Positions 1 through 10,766 are shown, numbered from the stretch's first letter. The stretch: DNA of 64,000 nt from Prevotella veroralis DSM 19559 = JCM 6290 (GCF_000377625.1 NZ_KB898330.1:134692-198691), one strand, 5' to 3'. Translations and numbers: made by a program. Notes: generated by a model from the letters alone, not told the origin.

Positions 1-1389
1 CCAGAAGCTATTACGACGTTTTTCTTCTTCTCTTTCACGTTCTCTTGCCTCTTCCTCTTCGCGTAGCTTGCGTTCTTCTTCTTCTCTCTTACGTCGTTCC
101 TCTTCAGCTTTACGTTTCTCTTCGGGAGTAGGGACAAAACCTTGTCCTTGTGGACGTGTATTAGAGTTTGTAGTTGTTGTTTCTATTGGATGGGCTACAG
201 CTACATCTTTTCCTTCAAATAGGTTGTTAGCAGCAGGGTTATATGCTGCACCAGCACAATTCATGTCTCCTTTTGCAAGTAAGCCTAATATGGTATTCGT
301 TTCGCCGTTCTGTGCTGTTATTTCTGCATGACTTGAGGTGATCGTCTGTGTGACGAATTTAGCCTTGCGAATCTTCTCAATGCGTGTAACATTACGTACC
401 AAACGCTCGATGTTCTTGAGGTTCATGCCACCACCAGTAAGTATGATACCCCCGAGGAGTTTGTCTGTGTATTCAGATGGAACCTGATACCACACATTCT
501 CTATAATCTCTCCTGCACGTGCTTCTACTATTTCAATGAATTTACGACTATCAACAGTTCGCTCGGCATCTATAGAGTATTTGAGGTTGTTGTCGATATC
601 ATTATTGTCGGTGAATGCAGAACCATACTTCAGTTTCATTGCCTCTGCTTCCTTATCTTCCATCTGCAAGGAAGCTATATCCTTGTTGATGTTATTGCCT
701 CCTAATGGGATTACAGCGAGGTGGCGAAGAATATTCTTATAATAAACAGAGACTGTAGTGGTATCAGCACCAAGGTCGACAAGCACACAACCACCGCGCT
801 TTTCGGCTTCGCTGAGCACACCATCAGCCAAGGCTAATGGTGCTAGGTACATCTCTGCTATTGCTATTCCTGCTTTCTCAAAACAGCTGTTTAAGTTATT
901 ATAGAATGACTTGCGCCATAGGATATTTAAGAAGTTTCCCTCCAAGCGAGTGGCTTTTATGCCAACAGGATCTAGAGAGTATTGGCTGTCAACCTTATAC
1001 TCCTGTGTGGCAGCATCTAAGATTTCTTGATCGGGGTAAGCCATGTTTCTGTTAGCATCCATCAGCTCATTAATCATGTCGGATGTAATGATGGTATCAG
1101 CTGGAAGATCTTTTACTATAACGTTACGAACGCTCCGTATGGACTGACCTCCTACACCTACATAAACTTGAGATATATCAAATTTCAGTTGTTTCTTGAG
1201 CTTATTAATAATGTTGGTAAGGCACTGACCAGTCTTATCAATGTTATAGACTACACCTTTGCGAATGCATTGTGATGCATCTTCCTTAGCAACGGCTAGC
1301 ACGGAGATACTACCGTCAAGATTCTTCTTGCCGGCTATTCCCATAATCTTTGATGAGCCTAATTCAATGGCTACTATGAACTCTGCCAT
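1..1389 (-). CDS. ftsA: Cell division protein FtsA (3' end outside window)
   Basis: Actin-like membrane tether of the Z ring. I translated it from the ATG at 1387-1389; the frame stays open to base 1, so the C-terminus is missing. The N-terminus reads MAEFIVAIELGSSKIMGIAG, an actin-fold phosphate-1 loop; later VLVDLGADTTTVSV (phosphate 2) and GGIILTGGGMNLKNIERLV (adenosine motif) fit FtsA. After about residue 400 there is a linker and then a long Glu/Lys/Arg-rich run still continuing at the window edge, which E. coli FtsA lacks. It is the last dcw gene seen, 81 bases after ftsQ; ftsZ would be expected next, outside the window. Confidence 0.95.
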   Translation of the reverse strand, partial: MAEFIVAIELGSSKIMGIAGKKNLDGSISVLAVAKEDASQCIRKGVVYNIDKTGQCLTNIINKLKKQLKFDISQVYVGVGGQSIRSVRNVIVKDLPADTIITSDMINELMDANRNMAYPDQEILDAATQEYKVDSQYSLDPVGIKATRLEGNFLNILWRKSFYNNLNSCFEKAGIAIAEMYLAPLALADGVLSEAEKRGGCVLVDLGADTTTVSVYYKNILRHLAVIPLGGNNINKDIASLQMEDKEAEAMKLKYGSAFTDNNDIDNNLKYSIDAERTVDSRKFIEIVEARAGEIIENVWYQVPSEYTDKLLGGIILTGGGMNLKNIERLVRNVTRIEKIRKAKFVTQTITSSHAEITAQNGETNTILGLLAKGDMNCAGAAYNPAANNLFEGKDVAVAHPIETTTTNSNTRPQGQGFVPTPEEKRKAEEERRKREEEERKLREEEEAREREREEEKRRNSFW

Positions 1390-1470
1390 ATTCGTTAAGT
1401 ATTATATTTCTTAGTTTTAATGTTCTTTCTTTTCTTATTTACGTACATTGTCTTGTGATTGAAGAACTTG

Positions 1471-2409
1471 TTATTCGGTTGGACCATCTGCTGCATGTTC
1501 TTGTTGGTCAACTTCTTTACGTGCCTTTTCACGTTCCTCTTCTTCTGTACGTTGCCTGTCTTTTGTCTTCTCTTCTTTAGCTTCTTTTGCGATAGCTTCC
1601 GCCTCTTTTTGTTCGGCTTCAGGGTCTCTTCGCTTGCAGACAATTTGATTATCGAATTCGATATCTATGTAAGAATACTTATTCCATCCCGCTTGCGACA
1701 AGCCGTATCGATAGAACTTCTCTAATCGTGATAATTTGTTGTTAACGAAAGAGTTTATCTCCCTGTTACGTGTCCATCTGTTGCGATTAAGAGGTAAATA
1801 CCCCATGAAGATAATATGGTCACCCACACGTGGAACAAGTTCAATGCCATAATCTGGAAGGACGTTTATTTGCTCTATTTGGTTGATCCAAAGCGGTGAA
1901 GAGCTGATTGCTTTAGCAAGTGGTGCGATATAGAGTTTCGCAAAGCTGTTGTTAATATTGCCAGTGGCAATAATCAAGTCGCTCGTGTATTTGGAATTAG
2001 GAAGTATTCCTCCATTGTCATCAAGATAGTAGTCTCCACCCTGTTGGCTCTTTATACGGATGATAGGCATACGTTGAGTAATCTGTATGTTGATATGTCC
2101 GTTCTCCGTCTTATAACACTGAGCAGTCTTTACAAAAGGTCCTTCTTTGAGCGTTTCCTCTATGTCTCTAGGATTGATATTCTCCATCTTTTTATTAAGA
2201 GGATAGAGATTGTGCTTTTGTAAGATGTGCTTTATCTCCTCTGCTGTAAGGAATCCGGCATTCTTTGAATCAGAGATTTCTATGTTCACTTTCGTGCATA
2301 CACGACCTTGCTCATCAGGGTTGTTCCAAGCGGTAACAGCCATGATGAGATAGAAAGCTAGTATGATGTCCAGCGTAGTGATGATAATCTTTTTCCACTG
2401 AATATACAT
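1471..2409 (-). CDS. ftsQ: Cell division protein FtsQ
   Basis: Divisome protein linking early and late division proteins in the periplasm. It has a short cytoplasmic N-terminus, one membrane segment (about residues 9-28) and a POTRA-like domain (about 40-115, with the AEEIKHIL and FVKTAQCYK stretches), followed by a beta domain. The 312-residue protein ends in an unusual Lys/Glu-rich tail of about 55 residues that is not part of the FtsQ fold. The position between murC and ftsA matches the Bacteroidales dcw order. Identification rests on architecture and position, since FtsQ sequences are poorly conserved. Confidence 0.9.
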   Translation of the reverse strand: MYIQWKKIIITTLDIILAFYLIMAVTAWNNPDEQGRVCTKVNIEISDSKNAGFLTAEEIKHILQKHNLYPLNKKMENINPRDIEETLKEGPFVKTAQCYKTENGHINIQITQRMPIIRIKSQQGGDYYLDDNGGILPNSKYTSDLIIATGNINNSFAKLYIAPLAKAISSSPLWINQIEQINVLPDYGIELVPRVGDHIIFMGYLPLNRNRWTRNREINSFVNNKLSRLEKFYRYGLSQAGWNKYSYIDIEFDNQIVCKRRDPEAEQKEAEAIAKEAKEEKTKDRQRTEEEEREKARKEVDQQEHAADGPTE

Positions 2410-2472
2410 ATATTATCTCTTCCTTTTGATGCTTTTATTCCTTATTATATAGTTACGCTTTTGCGTTGTCGT

Positions 2473-3852
2473 TTATTCTTTTGCTTTTATAATCTTGGTT
2501 ATCTCTGGTACATAATTGTCAAGATTGCCAGCACCAAGCACTACAAGTACATCGAAGTCACGTGACCTAACGAAATTAAGAACATCATCTTTTTTAATCA
2601 TCTGCTTTGCTATGTTTGGACGGAGATTATCATAGATGAGTTTGCTTGTAACCCCTTCTATTGGTTGTTCACGTGCTGGATAAATCTCAGTAAGGATAAC
2701 CTCATCAAAGTGACTTAATGCATCTGCAAAATCTTTATAGAAGTCCCGAGTACGCGTATAGAGGTGTGGTTGGAAGATAACGGTAATCTTTCTGTCAGCA
2801 TAAAGTTCCTTTAGACTCTTTGCACTCTGTAGTATTTCCTTTGGATGGTGCCCATAATCAGATAGGAAGACATGGCGATCATTCTTTATCTTAAAGTCGA
2901 ATCGGCGATCAACACCACCATAGGTTCTCATCCCTTCACGTAGCTCTTCAGCGGTGCAACCATTGAGTTGCGCCATAGCCATTGCTGCTATACCATTTTC
3001 AATGTTGATTGGAATAGGTTGACCGAGTTCTACATCCTTTACAGTCTCAATAGGAGAAACGAAGTCGAAAGTAATCGTTCCCTTCTCTATTCGGATATTC
3101 TCTGCATGGAAATCACCCTCTTCACGACTATAGTCATAAACCTTGACACCTTCTTGTACGTGTTGCTTCATCTCAAGATTCTTATGAATAATGAGCGCAC
3201 CGCCTAGTTGTATGAGTTCAGTGTAATGGCGGAAACTTTCAAGGTAAGCCTCTTTCGTACCATAAATATCCAAGTGATCCGGGTCGGTAGATGTAATAAC
3301 ACTCATCCAAGGACGTAACCAGTGGAAAGAACGATCGAACTCATCTGCCTCGATCACAACATAATCGCTGTGGTCAGAGAGGATGTAGTTTGTGCCATAA
3401 TTCTTCGATATTCCACCTAAAAAAGCATTGCAGTCTAAATGGCTTTTATGCATGATATGGGCACACATGGTTGATGTTGTGGTTTTACCATGAGTACCGG
3501 CAAAGCATAAACCTTTGTGTGTTCGGGTAAGAGTCCCCAATACTTGTGCGCGCTTCTCTATTGTGAAGTTGTTATCATGGAAGTATATCAGTTCTGTATG
3601 AGTTGATGGGATTGCAGGGGTGTAGACAACCAATGTTGTGGTTGGTTGACGGCACTCTTCTGGAATGAGATTCACATTTTCCTCATAGTGAATCAACATA
3701 CCTTCTTTCTCTAATTGGTGGGTAAGCTCAGAAGGAGTTTTATCATATCCTGCAACAACCAGCCCCTTATGAAGGAAGTAACGAGCAATGGCACTCATAC
3801 CAATACCACCTGCACCAACGAAGTAAACTGACTTTATATCTTTAAGTTCCAT
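2473..3852 (-). CDS. murC: UDP-N-acetylmuramate--L-alanine ligase MurC
   Basis: ATP-dependent cytoplasmic ligase adding L-Ala to UDP-MurNAc, the first amino acid of the peptidoglycan stem peptide. Visible motifs are the N-terminal Rossmann loop FVGAGGIGMSAIARYF, the Mur ligase ATP loop GTHGKTTTSTM (about residue 115), and the C-terminal DYGHHPKEI segment typical of MurC. Length 459 fits the family. It lies 63 bases upstream of ftsQ and 88 bases downstream of murG on the same strand, probably in one transcript with the rest of the dcw cluster. Confidence 0.97.
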   Translation of the reverse strand: MELKDIKSVYFVGAGGIGMSAIARYFLHKGLVVAGYDKTPSELTHQLEKEGMLIHYEENVNLIPEECRQPTTTLVVYTPAIPSTHTELIYFHDNNFTIEKRAQVLGTLTRTHKGLCFAGTHGKTTTSTMCAHIMHKSHLDCNAFLGGISKNYGTNYILSDHSDYVVIEADEFDRSFHWLRPWMSVITSTDPDHLDIYGTKEAYLESFRHYTELIQLGGALIIHKNLEMKQHVQEGVKVYDYSREEGDFHAENIRIEKGTITFDFVSPIETVKDVELGQPIPINIENGIAAMAMAQLNGCTAEELREGMRTYGGVDRRFDFKIKNDRHVFLSDYGHHPKEILQSAKSLKELYADRKITVIFQPHLYTRTRDFYKDFADALSHFDEVILTEIYPAREQPIEGVTSKLIYDNLRPNIAKQMIKKDDVLNFVRSRDFDVLVVLGAGNLDNYVPEITKIIKAKE

Positions 3853-3940
3853 GTATCTATATCTTTTCTATCTTTATTCTCTTTTAGACCTTTCAGTCTT
3901 TCACTTATTCCTAAAGGATTCCCCATCTCAATAAGTAATA

Positions 3941-5047
3941 TTATTTTTTAATGAGTTTCAAAACCTCGTCCGCAATAACATCTGCCGAGTTTTGTAACCC
4001 CATCTTCTTCACATTCTCACTAAGGCTGGCAAGTTTTTGATCATCAGAGATGGTCTCTAATGCTAGTTTCAATAATGTCTCTGGAGCCTCAGAATCCTTT
4101 ACGTAAATTGCAGCATGTTTATCTACTAATGCCATTGCATTCTTTGTTTGATGATCTTCCGCTACGTTAGGACTAGGAACGAGGATTACTGGTTTACCAA
4201 TGAGTTGGAACTCACTAATAGAGCTTGCACCCGCACGGCTGATAACCAAATCAGCTGCTTTATAAGCTGCTCCCATATCGCTAATAAAGTCCATTACCTT
4301 TAAGTTGGGTAGCCCCTTACCCTTCATAAAGTCCATTATCTGCTGATGGTAGTACTTACCAGTTTGCCATATAAACTGCACATCAGTGTTCTTTACGAGG
4401 TCAAGATGCTCCATAATAGAGCGGTTGATGGTGCGAGCTCCAAGGCTACCGCCTACTAACAAGATAGTCTTCTTATCACTCTTCAACCCTAGACTCTCTC
4501 GTGCTTCTTCGACAGAGAGAGGTGTATTTAAGACGTTTTGTCGTACAGGGTTTCCTGTCATAATAATCTTATCGGCAGGGAAGAATCGTTGCATACCTTC
4601 ATACGCAACACATATTTTTTCTACGCGTTTTGCCAATAGTTTATTGGTTACACCGGCGTATGAGTTCTGTTCTTGAATTAGACAAGGAATACCCATCTTT
4701 GCGCATGAGTAAAGTGTAGCACCACTAGCGTAACCACCAACACCAACTGCTACTTGGGGCTTAAAGTCCTTGATGATTTGGCGTGCCATGCGCAAACTCT
4801 TCCATAACTTATATAACACTTCAAAGTTCTTTAGCTTATGTGCACGATCGAAACCTTTGATTGGTAAGCCCTTTATCTCATATCCAGCAGCAGGCACACG
4901 TTGCATCTCCATACGTCCTAAAGCACCTACAAAGAGAATCTTTGCATCTGGGTGTTTAGCCTTGATAGCGTTTGCAATAGATACAGCTGGGAATATATGA
5001 CCTCCCGTGCCACCACCGCTAATGATTATTCTTAATTCCTTGTCCAT
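3941..5047 (-). CDS. murG: MurG, lipid II-forming GlcNAc transferase
   Basis: Transfers GlcNAc from UDP-GlcNAc to lipid I at the inner face of the cytoplasmic membrane. The N-terminal glycine-rich loop ISGGGTGGHIFPAVSIANAI and the mid-protein GGSLGARTIN are diagnostic. An open frame extends upstream to 5146, but the extra 33 residues are charged, unlike MurG and would overlap the end of ftsW. The ATG at 5047 (MDKELRIIISGGG) gives a normal 368-residue protein, so I chose it. Part of the dcw cluster between ftsW and murC. Confidence 0.95.
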   Translation of the reverse strand: MDKELRIIISGGGTGGHIFPAVSIANAIKAKHPDAKILFVGALGRMEMQRVPAAGYEIKGLPIKGFDRAHKLKNFEVLYKLWKSLRMARQIIKDFKPQVAVGVGGYASGATLYSCAKMGIPCLIQEQNSYAGVTNKLLAKRVEKICVAYEGMQRFFPADKIIMTGNPVRQNVLNTPLSVEEARESLGLKSDKKTILLVGGSLGARTINRSIMEHLDLVKNTDVQFIWQTGKYYHQQIMDFMKGKGLPNLKVMDFISDMGAAYKAADLVISRAGASSISEFQLIGKPVILVPSPNVAEDHQTKNAMALVDKHAAIYVKDSEAPETLLKLALETISDDQKLASLSENVKKMGLQNSADVIADEVLKLIKK

Positions 5048-5129
5048 TTCAATCTCGTTTACTAACCTACAAAGGTAATCAATTTTTTCGTCTTCTTCTA
5101 ACTTTAACTCTTTTTTAAGAATCTGCTGT

Positions 5130-6419
5130 CTATGCAATGACTCCATGTGTCTCTGCTATCGAAGGATTATAGGCTTTCTTCTTCTTAGCCGATCGGCTGA
5201 TACTCAAGATGACGCCAATATAGACGCAATTAATGATAGTTGAAGTTCCTCCCTTACTAATGAGTGGCAATGGTTGACCAGTTACTGGGGCTAGTCCAAC
5301 GGCCACCAACATATTGAACAGAGCCTGTGTAACGAGCAAGAATGCAATTCCCATGGCTAAGAAAGCAGGGAAGGAGTTCTCACATCGATTGGCAATGATA
5401 CCCGTTCGGAAGAGTAAGATGATATAGAGGAATGCTACGATAGCTGCTCCTTCAAGCCCCATCTCCTCAATAATAATTGCATAGATAAAGTCAGAGAAAG
5501 CCTGTGATAAGAAGTCTCGTTCGGTCGAGTTACCTGGTCCTTTACCCACAACATTAGATGTAGCGATGGCTATGTTGGCATGTGCCACTTGTGCATCTTT
5601 ATCCAAATCATAATCTTTTGGTGCTACATAGTCGTTGTCCATGAACTTCTTGATACGTGCTTTCCATGTGTCAGCACGGTGCAAGAGCTTCCCAAAAACA
5701 CCTGGTGATTCTTTTTGTTGCAGCTCTTGAACAGTTTGCTCAGTGAGGTTCTGTTTGGTTGGTAGGTCATCTTCTACCTTTTTGTCATCACCTACTATCA
5801 TCACCAGAGATAGGGTGAGGATAATACCCAGTACTACCACTCCAACCAATCTGCCGATCTGATTCAGTGGAACACGCCCCACAATCATCATTAAAACGAT
5901 GGTTAAGGAGATGAGCATAGCCGTAGACAGGTTCTCAAAAAAGATCAAGAAAATGAATACACCAGATAGTATCAAGATGTATCGAAAGGCTTTTCTGTCC
6001 GCCCCATGATCGGTTTGCATGGCACTAAGTATTTGTGCAACTGCTAGCACAAGTGCGCCCTTTGCGATCTCAGAAGGTTGAAATTGTATGCCCGCAAAGC
6101 TTATCCATCTGTTAGCTCCGTTAGTAGTTTGTCCAGCGACAAGAACCCACAGTAACGTTATAAAAGCTATACCAAGAAGGATGGGGGTAATCAGTTTGAA
6201 GTACCTGCATTTGATATTTAACACCACCACCATTAAGCCTATTCCAACAGCAAGAATACTACAGTGGTAGATGATAGGACTCCAATAGTTTCCTCCCCTG
6301 TATGATAGTGAACTTGAAGCCGAATAGACCTCAATTATACTAATAATACATAGGAAGAAGAAGACCATCCAGATGACCTTATCTCCTTTAAAGAGGTTAC
6401 TGAGAGATTTATTGTTCAT
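5130..6419 (-). CDS. ftsW: FtsW, SEDS-family peptidoglycan polymerase
   Basis: Polytopic SEDS glycosyltransferase that polymerises lipid II at the septum together with the FtsI transpeptidase. Many membrane segments are visible, plus SEDS signatures: QPSEIAKGALVLAVAQIL around residue 115 and the large extracellular loop with GPGNSTERDFLSQAFSDFIY, followed by GLEGA. The extracellular loop carries a charged stretch (DDKKVEDDLPTKQN onward) that lengthens the protein to 429 residues. RodA is the alternative, but the position between murD and murG supports FtsW. Confidence 0.95.
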   Translation of the reverse strand: MNNKSLSNLFKGDKVIWMVFFFLCIISIIEVYSASSSLSYRGGNYWSPIIYHCSILAVGIGLMVVVLNIKCRYFKLITPILLGIAFITLLWVLVAGQTTNGANRWISFAGIQFQPSEIAKGALVLAVAQILSAMQTDHGADRKAFRYILILSGVFIFLIFFENLSTAMLISLTIVLMMIVGRVPLNQIGRLVGVVVLGIILTLSLVMIVGDDKKVEDDLPTKQNLTEQTVQELQQKESPGVFGKLLHRADTWKARIKKFMDNDYVAPKDYDLDKDAQVAHANIAIATSNVVGKGPGNSTERDFLSQAFSDFIYAIIIEEMGLEGAAIVAFLYIILLFRTGIIANRCENSFPAFLAMGIAFLLVTQALFNMLVAVGLAPVTGQPLPLISKGGTSTIINCVYIGVILSISRSAKKKKAYNPSIAETHGVIA

Positions 6420-6451
6420 TTTCTTTCTTTCCTTTATCGGGCATCTATGCT

Positions 6452-7783
6452 TTATAAAGCTCTAACGAGTGCTTTAAACTGGTCTCCTCTATCCTCCATA
6501 TTCTTAAAGAGGTCAAAGCTAGCACAGCATGGACTCAACAAGACGGTGTCACCAGGTTTAGCCATTTCTGCACATGCCGTAACACAATCTTTCATAGAGT
6601 GTGTGTCGCGAACAGGGATTCCTAGGCTATCAAAGTTATCGTGGAGTTTCTTGTTATTTGCCCCGAGGTAGACAAGTCCAGCACACTTTTCTTTCACCAA
6701 GTCTTTGATGGCACTGTAATCATTACCTTTGTCCTTACCACCCAAAATGAGGATAGTTGGGGTTCTCATACTCTCTAGTGCATACCAACAGGCATCTACA
6801 TTTGTAGCCTTCGAGTCGTTGATATATTGTACACCCGCAACCTTACAAACCTTTTCCAAACGATGTTCAACGCCGGGGAAGTCGCTTAAGCTCTTGCGGA
6901 TACTCTCCTTTTTAATACCGCTGATGTTCGATGCGATACCTGCTGCAAGAGAGTTATATATGTTGTGGCGACCCGTCAATGACAAGTCTTCCTGTTCCAT
7001 ATTGAATGGCTCTGGTTGCTCTATCTTGTATTGTCCCTCTTCGATGTAACCAATGCTACCATGCTCCTTTAGCTCTGAAAAAGGATAACATACAGCATGT
7101 ACATCATACTTCTTTAGCTCCTTCTTGATTACTGGATCATCATTCCAATAGATAAAACTATCATCCTTAGTTTGGTTCTGAATGATACGCATCTTGGCGT
7201 CTGCATAATTCTCAAACTTAAAGTCGTAGCGATCTAAATGGTCTGGAGTAATGTTCAATAGAATGGCAATATTAGCGCGGAAGTTGTACATGTTATCAAG
7301 TTGGAAGCTACTCAACTCAATGATGTAATATGCATGTGGATCTTCTGCAACCTGCAGTGCAAGGCTATTGCCTATGTTTCCTGCCAATCCAACATCGTAT
7401 CCTGCATCCTTAAAGATGTGATAGATGAGGCTTGTTGTGGTCGTTTTACCATTGCTACCAGTGATACATATCATCTTAGAGTTGGTATATCTACCAGCAA
7501 ACTCAATTTCGCTGATGATGTGAGTACCCTTTGCCATGAGTTTCTGAATCATTGGAGCCTCCTTAGGAATACCTGGACTCTTGATGATTTCATCAGCATT
7601 AAGGATCTTATCCTCCGTGTGGTGTCCCTCTTCCCACTCTATGTGATGCTCGTCAAGTAGCTTCTTATACTTGTCTTTGATAGCTGACATATCTGAAACG
7701 AAGACGTCAAATCCTTCTTTCTTAGCTAGTACAGCTGCACCTGCACCGCTCTCTCCTGCACCAAGTATTACGATTCTTTTCAT
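6452..7783 (-). CDS. murD: UDP-N-acetylmuramoylalanine--D-glutamate ligase MurD
   Basis: Adds D-Glu to UDP-MurNAc-L-Ala. The N-terminal GAGESGAGAAVLAKKEG nucleotide-binding loop, the ATP loop GSNGKTTTTSLIYHI (about residue 109), and the C-terminal LILGGKDKGNDY and LLSPCCASFD motifs are all MurD-like. Length 443 is normal. It lies between mraY and ftsW; the 190-base gap to mraY (7784-7973) is T-rich on the plus strand and holds no gene that I can see. Confidence 0.96.
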   Translation of the reverse strand: MKRIVILGAGESGAGAAVLAKKEGFDVFVSDMSAIKDKYKKLLDEHHIEWEEGHHTEDKILNADEIIKSPGIPKEAPMIQKLMAKGTHIISEIEFAGRYTNSKMICITGSNGKTTTTSLIYHIFKDAGYDVGLAGNIGNSLALQVAEDPHAYYIIELSSFQLDNMYNFRANIAILLNITPDHLDRYDFKFENYADAKMRIIQNQTKDDSFIYWNDDPVIKKELKKYDVHAVCYPFSELKEHGSIGYIEEGQYKIEQPEPFNMEQEDLSLTGRHNIYNSLAAGIASNISGIKKESIRKSLSDFPGVEHRLEKVCKVAGVQYINDSKATNVDACWYALESMRTPTILILGGKDKGNDYSAIKDLVKEKCAGLVYLGANNKKLHDNFDSLGIPVRDTHSMKDCVTACAEMAKPGDTVLLSPCCASFDLFKNMEDRGDQFKALVRAL

Positions 7784-7973
7784 ATTAAATTCCCTTTCTT
7801 TTCTTTCCTATTATCCGATCGGATGATGCCTCTGAATATCATCGTTCTAATGAGATAAGCCTCTCTTCAATTCTAAGTAACGCCCTTCTTCGTTGGAGAA
7901 GACGCCTATTTTAATGCTTACTAAGCCTTTCTTTCTTTTGTACAGAGCATGTCTTACTGTTGAATAAACATAT

Positions 7974-9245
7974 CTATCTGATTTTCAGAGTGATAATTGT
8001 CAATGCAGCAAGTATGATTGTCACGATGATAAAACGTAAGGTAATCTTGCTCTCATGCACTGCTCCATGGGGAACTTTTACTAAGTACTTGCACTCGGGG
8101 TCTAACTGTGAATCCTGAGTACGGAAGTTGTCATGGATAGGAGTACGTTTGAAGATACGTTGCTTAATGCCTTTACGCTTCCCTAATTTATAATACCATA
8201 CTTGTACGATGACGCTTAGACTCTCGACGAAGAATATTCCGCAGAGGATAGGAAGCATCAATTCCTTGTGTATGATGATAGCTCCAACGGCAATGATACC
8301 GCCGATTGTCAAACTACCAGTATCTCCCATGAATACTTGGGCAGGGTAGGCATTGTACCAAAGGAAGCCGATCAGTGCTCCGATAAACGCCATAAAGAAT
8401 ACTACCAGTTCCTCTGTGCCAGGGATATACATGATATTCAGGTAGGCTGCAAACTGTATGTGGCTACTGACATAAGCTAAGATACCGAGTACAACACCTA
8501 TTACAGCCGAGTTACCAGCACACATTCCGTCCATTCCATCGTTGAGGTTTGCACCATTAGAAACGGCTGTCACGACAAAAATAGTCATGATTACGAATAG
8601 AATCCAACCGCCAGCTGTCTTATAATCACCTAAGAATCCAACGATTTCAGAGTAGTCCAAATTGTGTGACTTCACGAATGGTATGGTCGTTTTCAGCGTT
8701 TTCTCCGCCTTAGCCTCATGTTTTATAACTACTTCCTTACCGTTTTGATTGGCTACTTCAAGATTCAAGTTCGCCTTAACATCAGGTGATGCCCAAAGAA
8801 CAAGACCTACTATGAGTCCGATTGTGACCTGACCTATAATCTTATACTTGCCCTTTAACCCCTCTTTATTATGTCTGAAGATCTTGATAAAGTCGTCCAT
8901 TCCACCGAGAAAACCCAACCAGATGGTTGTAATGATCATCAGGATTAGATAGATGTTACGCAATCGACCGAGCAAGATGACGGGTACTAACAATGCAACG
9001 ATAATGATAATACCGCCCATTGAGGGTACCCCTATCTTTTTTACACCGAATGGATCAATGCTTGCATCACGTTGTGTCTCCGTGATCTGCTTGCTTTTAA
9101 GATACTTGATAAATCTCTCTCCGAACCATGCCGATATAAGCAAAGCCAGTATCATAGCCAATATGCCACGGAAACTTATGTACCCCCAAAGGTGGGAACC
9201 ACTGATACCGAACTGGTCTAACCAGCGGAAGATATAATACAGCAT
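7974..9245 (-). CDS. mraY: Phospho-MurNAc-pentapeptide transferase MraY
   Basis: Integral membrane enzyme that transfers phospho-MurNAc-pentapeptide to undecaprenyl phosphate, making lipid I. About ten membrane segments are visible, with the family signatures GGMDDFIKIFRHNKEGLKGK and NLNDGMDGMCAG and the histidine-containing IFKRTPIHDNF loop near the C-terminus. At 423 residues it is about 60 longer than E. coli MraY because of a soluble insert (KANLNLEVANQNGKEVVIKH onward), an expansion I recall as usual in Bacteroidota. It lies 20 bases after murE. Confidence 0.96.
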   Translation of the reverse strand: MLYYIFRWLDQFGISGSHLWGYISFRGILAMILALLISAWFGERFIKYLKSKQITETQRDASIDPFGVKKIGVPSMGGIIIIVALLVPVILLGRLRNIYLILMIITTIWLGFLGGMDDFIKIFRHNKEGLKGKYKIIGQVTIGLIVGLVLWASPDVKANLNLEVANQNGKEVVIKHEAKAEKTLKTTIPFVKSHNLDYSEIVGFLGDYKTAGGWILFVIMTIFVVTAVSNGANLNDGMDGMCAGNSAVIGVVLGILAYVSSHIQFAAYLNIMYIPGTEELVVFFMAFIGALIGFLWYNAYPAQVFMGDTGSLTIGGIIAVGAIIIHKELMLPILCGIFFVESLSVIVQVWYYKLGKRKGIKQRIFKRTPIHDNFRTQDSQLDPECKYLVKVPHGAVHESKITLRFIIVTIILAALTIITLKIR

Positions 9246-9265
9246 ATTACTTCTCTTTATTGTTC

Positions 9266-10723
9266 TTACTTAATTCCAAAGATCTCACGGATAACCTCGT
9301 GGTCATCGAAATGGTGCTTTACACCATTAATCTCTTGGTAAGTTTCATGTCCTTTACCTGCCACAAGGATTACATCTCCCCTCTTCGCCATCATCGCAGC
9401 AGTGCGTATAGCTTCTTTACGATCAACTATGTTGAGGACTTTCTTACGTTGTGTAGCATCAAGACCAGCCATCATGTCATTAATAATAGCCTGTGGATCT
9501 TCATCTCGTGGGTTATCACTTGTGAGGATAACTGTGTCACTCTGCTTTACAGCTTCCTGTGCCATTAAAGGACGTTTACCCTTATCACGATGACCACCGG
9601 CGCCACAAACGGTGATAATATGTCCGCCTTTGTTATCCAATACATCGTGAATTGCAGTCAAGACGTTCTCTAGGGCATCAGGAGTATGTGCATAGTCAAC
9701 AATGGCAGTGAAGCCTTCTGGGGATTGAATAGGCTCAAGGCGTCCATTCACACTCTTCAATGTACTAAGTGCGAGGAGTATCTCATCTGTACTCTTACCG
9801 AGCATCTTTGCAGCACCATATACAGCTAGTAAGTTGCTGACATTGAACTTGCCAATAAACTGGACGCCTACCTCTTTTCCATCAATCTCTAGATACATTC
9901 CTTCGAAGTGACACTCAAGAATCTTCGCACGGAAGTCTGCCATGCGCTTGGTTGAGTAGGTCTTGATGGTTGCCTTAGTGTTCTGAACCATAATCATACC
10001 GTTCTTGTCATCTGCATTTGTGATGGCAAAGGCATGCTTTGAAAGCCCATCAAAGAACATCTTCTTCGCATTACGATAGTTTTCGAAGGTCTTGTGATAA
10101 TCGAGATGATCACGTGTGAGGTTCGTAAATATAGCCCCTGTGAAGTCTAATCCACCGATACGGTGTTGATGTATAGCATGACTAGAACACTCCATGAATG
10201 CGTATTCACAGCCTGCTGCAACCATGTCTGCAAGTAGTTGATTCAGCTCTATTGGATCTGGTGTTGTATGGTCGGCTGGTATTGCTTTATCATCGATATA
10301 GTTGCAGACAGTCGATAATAAGCCCACCTTATAACCAAATTCTCGGAACATATTATATAATAAGGTGGCAATCGTCGTCTTACCGTTTGTACCCGTAACG
10401 CCAACTAGCTTTAGTTTATGTGAGGGATCTCCATAGAACAAGGTAGCAACCTTTCCTGCTGTATTCTCTGTTGATTCAACTTGTACATAGGTGATATTAT
10501 CATTCAAAGTATTGGGCATGTCTTCTAATAATACAGCCACAGCACCTTGCTCAATAGCCTTTCCAATGAATTGATGCCCATCTACCTGTGTTCCTTTCAT
10601 TGCAATAAATAGATGACCGTTAGCAATCTTACGACTATCAATGTTTACACCAGTAATTTCAACCTCAGCATTGCCATGAATAGCAATAGGGGTGATGTTC
10701 TTGAGTAATTCGCTTAATTTCAT
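9266..10723 (-). CDS. murE: MurE, meso-diaminopimelate-adding ligase
   Basis: Adds the third residue of the stem peptide to UDP-MurNAc-L-Ala-D-Glu. It has the ATP loop [19 protein letters not shown] (about residue 108) and the C-terminal [10 protein letters not shown]. The DNPR motif is the known determinant of meso-diaminopimelate rather than lysine selectivity, so a DAP-type peptidoglycan is predicted. Length 485 is typical. It follows ftsI by 43 bases. murF, often next to murE, is absent from this cluster. Confidence 0.96.
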   Translation of the reverse strand: MKLSELLKNITPIAIHGNAEVEITGVNIDSRKIANGHLFIAMKGTQVDGHQFIGKAIEQGAVAVLLEDMPNTLNDNITYVQVESTENTAGKVATLFYGDPSHKLKLVGVTGTNGKTTIATLLYNMFREFGYKVGLLSTVCNYIDDKAIPADHTTPDPIELNQLLADMVAAGCEYAFMECSSHAIHQHRIGGLDFTGAIFTNLTRDHLDYHKTFENYRNAKKMFFDGLSKHAFAITNADDKNGMIMVQNTKATIKTYSTKRMADFRAKILECHFEGMYLEIDGKEVGVQFIGKFNVSNLLAVYGAAKMLGKSTDEILLALSTLKSVNGRLEPIQSPEGFTAIVDYAHTPDALENVLTAIHDVLDNKGGHIITVCGAGGHRDKGKRPLMAQEAVKQSDTVILTSDNPRDEDPQAIINDMMAGLDATQRKKVLNIVDRKEAIRTAAMMAKRGDVILVAGKGHETYQEINGVKHHFDDHEVIREIFGIK

Positions 10724-10766
10724 ATCTTTGTTCTATTCTTATTTCGTTGTTAAATGCCTACAGATC

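Noticed and set aside
1459..1725. Phe/Cys-rich plus-strand frame opposite ftsQ.
   Set aside because: It is the mirror of the Lys/Glu-rich ftsQ tail; real coding is on the minus strand.
5048..5146. N-terminal extension of murG to 5146.
   Set aside because: It overlaps the ftsW 3' end and adds charged residues unlike MurG; the ATG at 5047 matches family starts.
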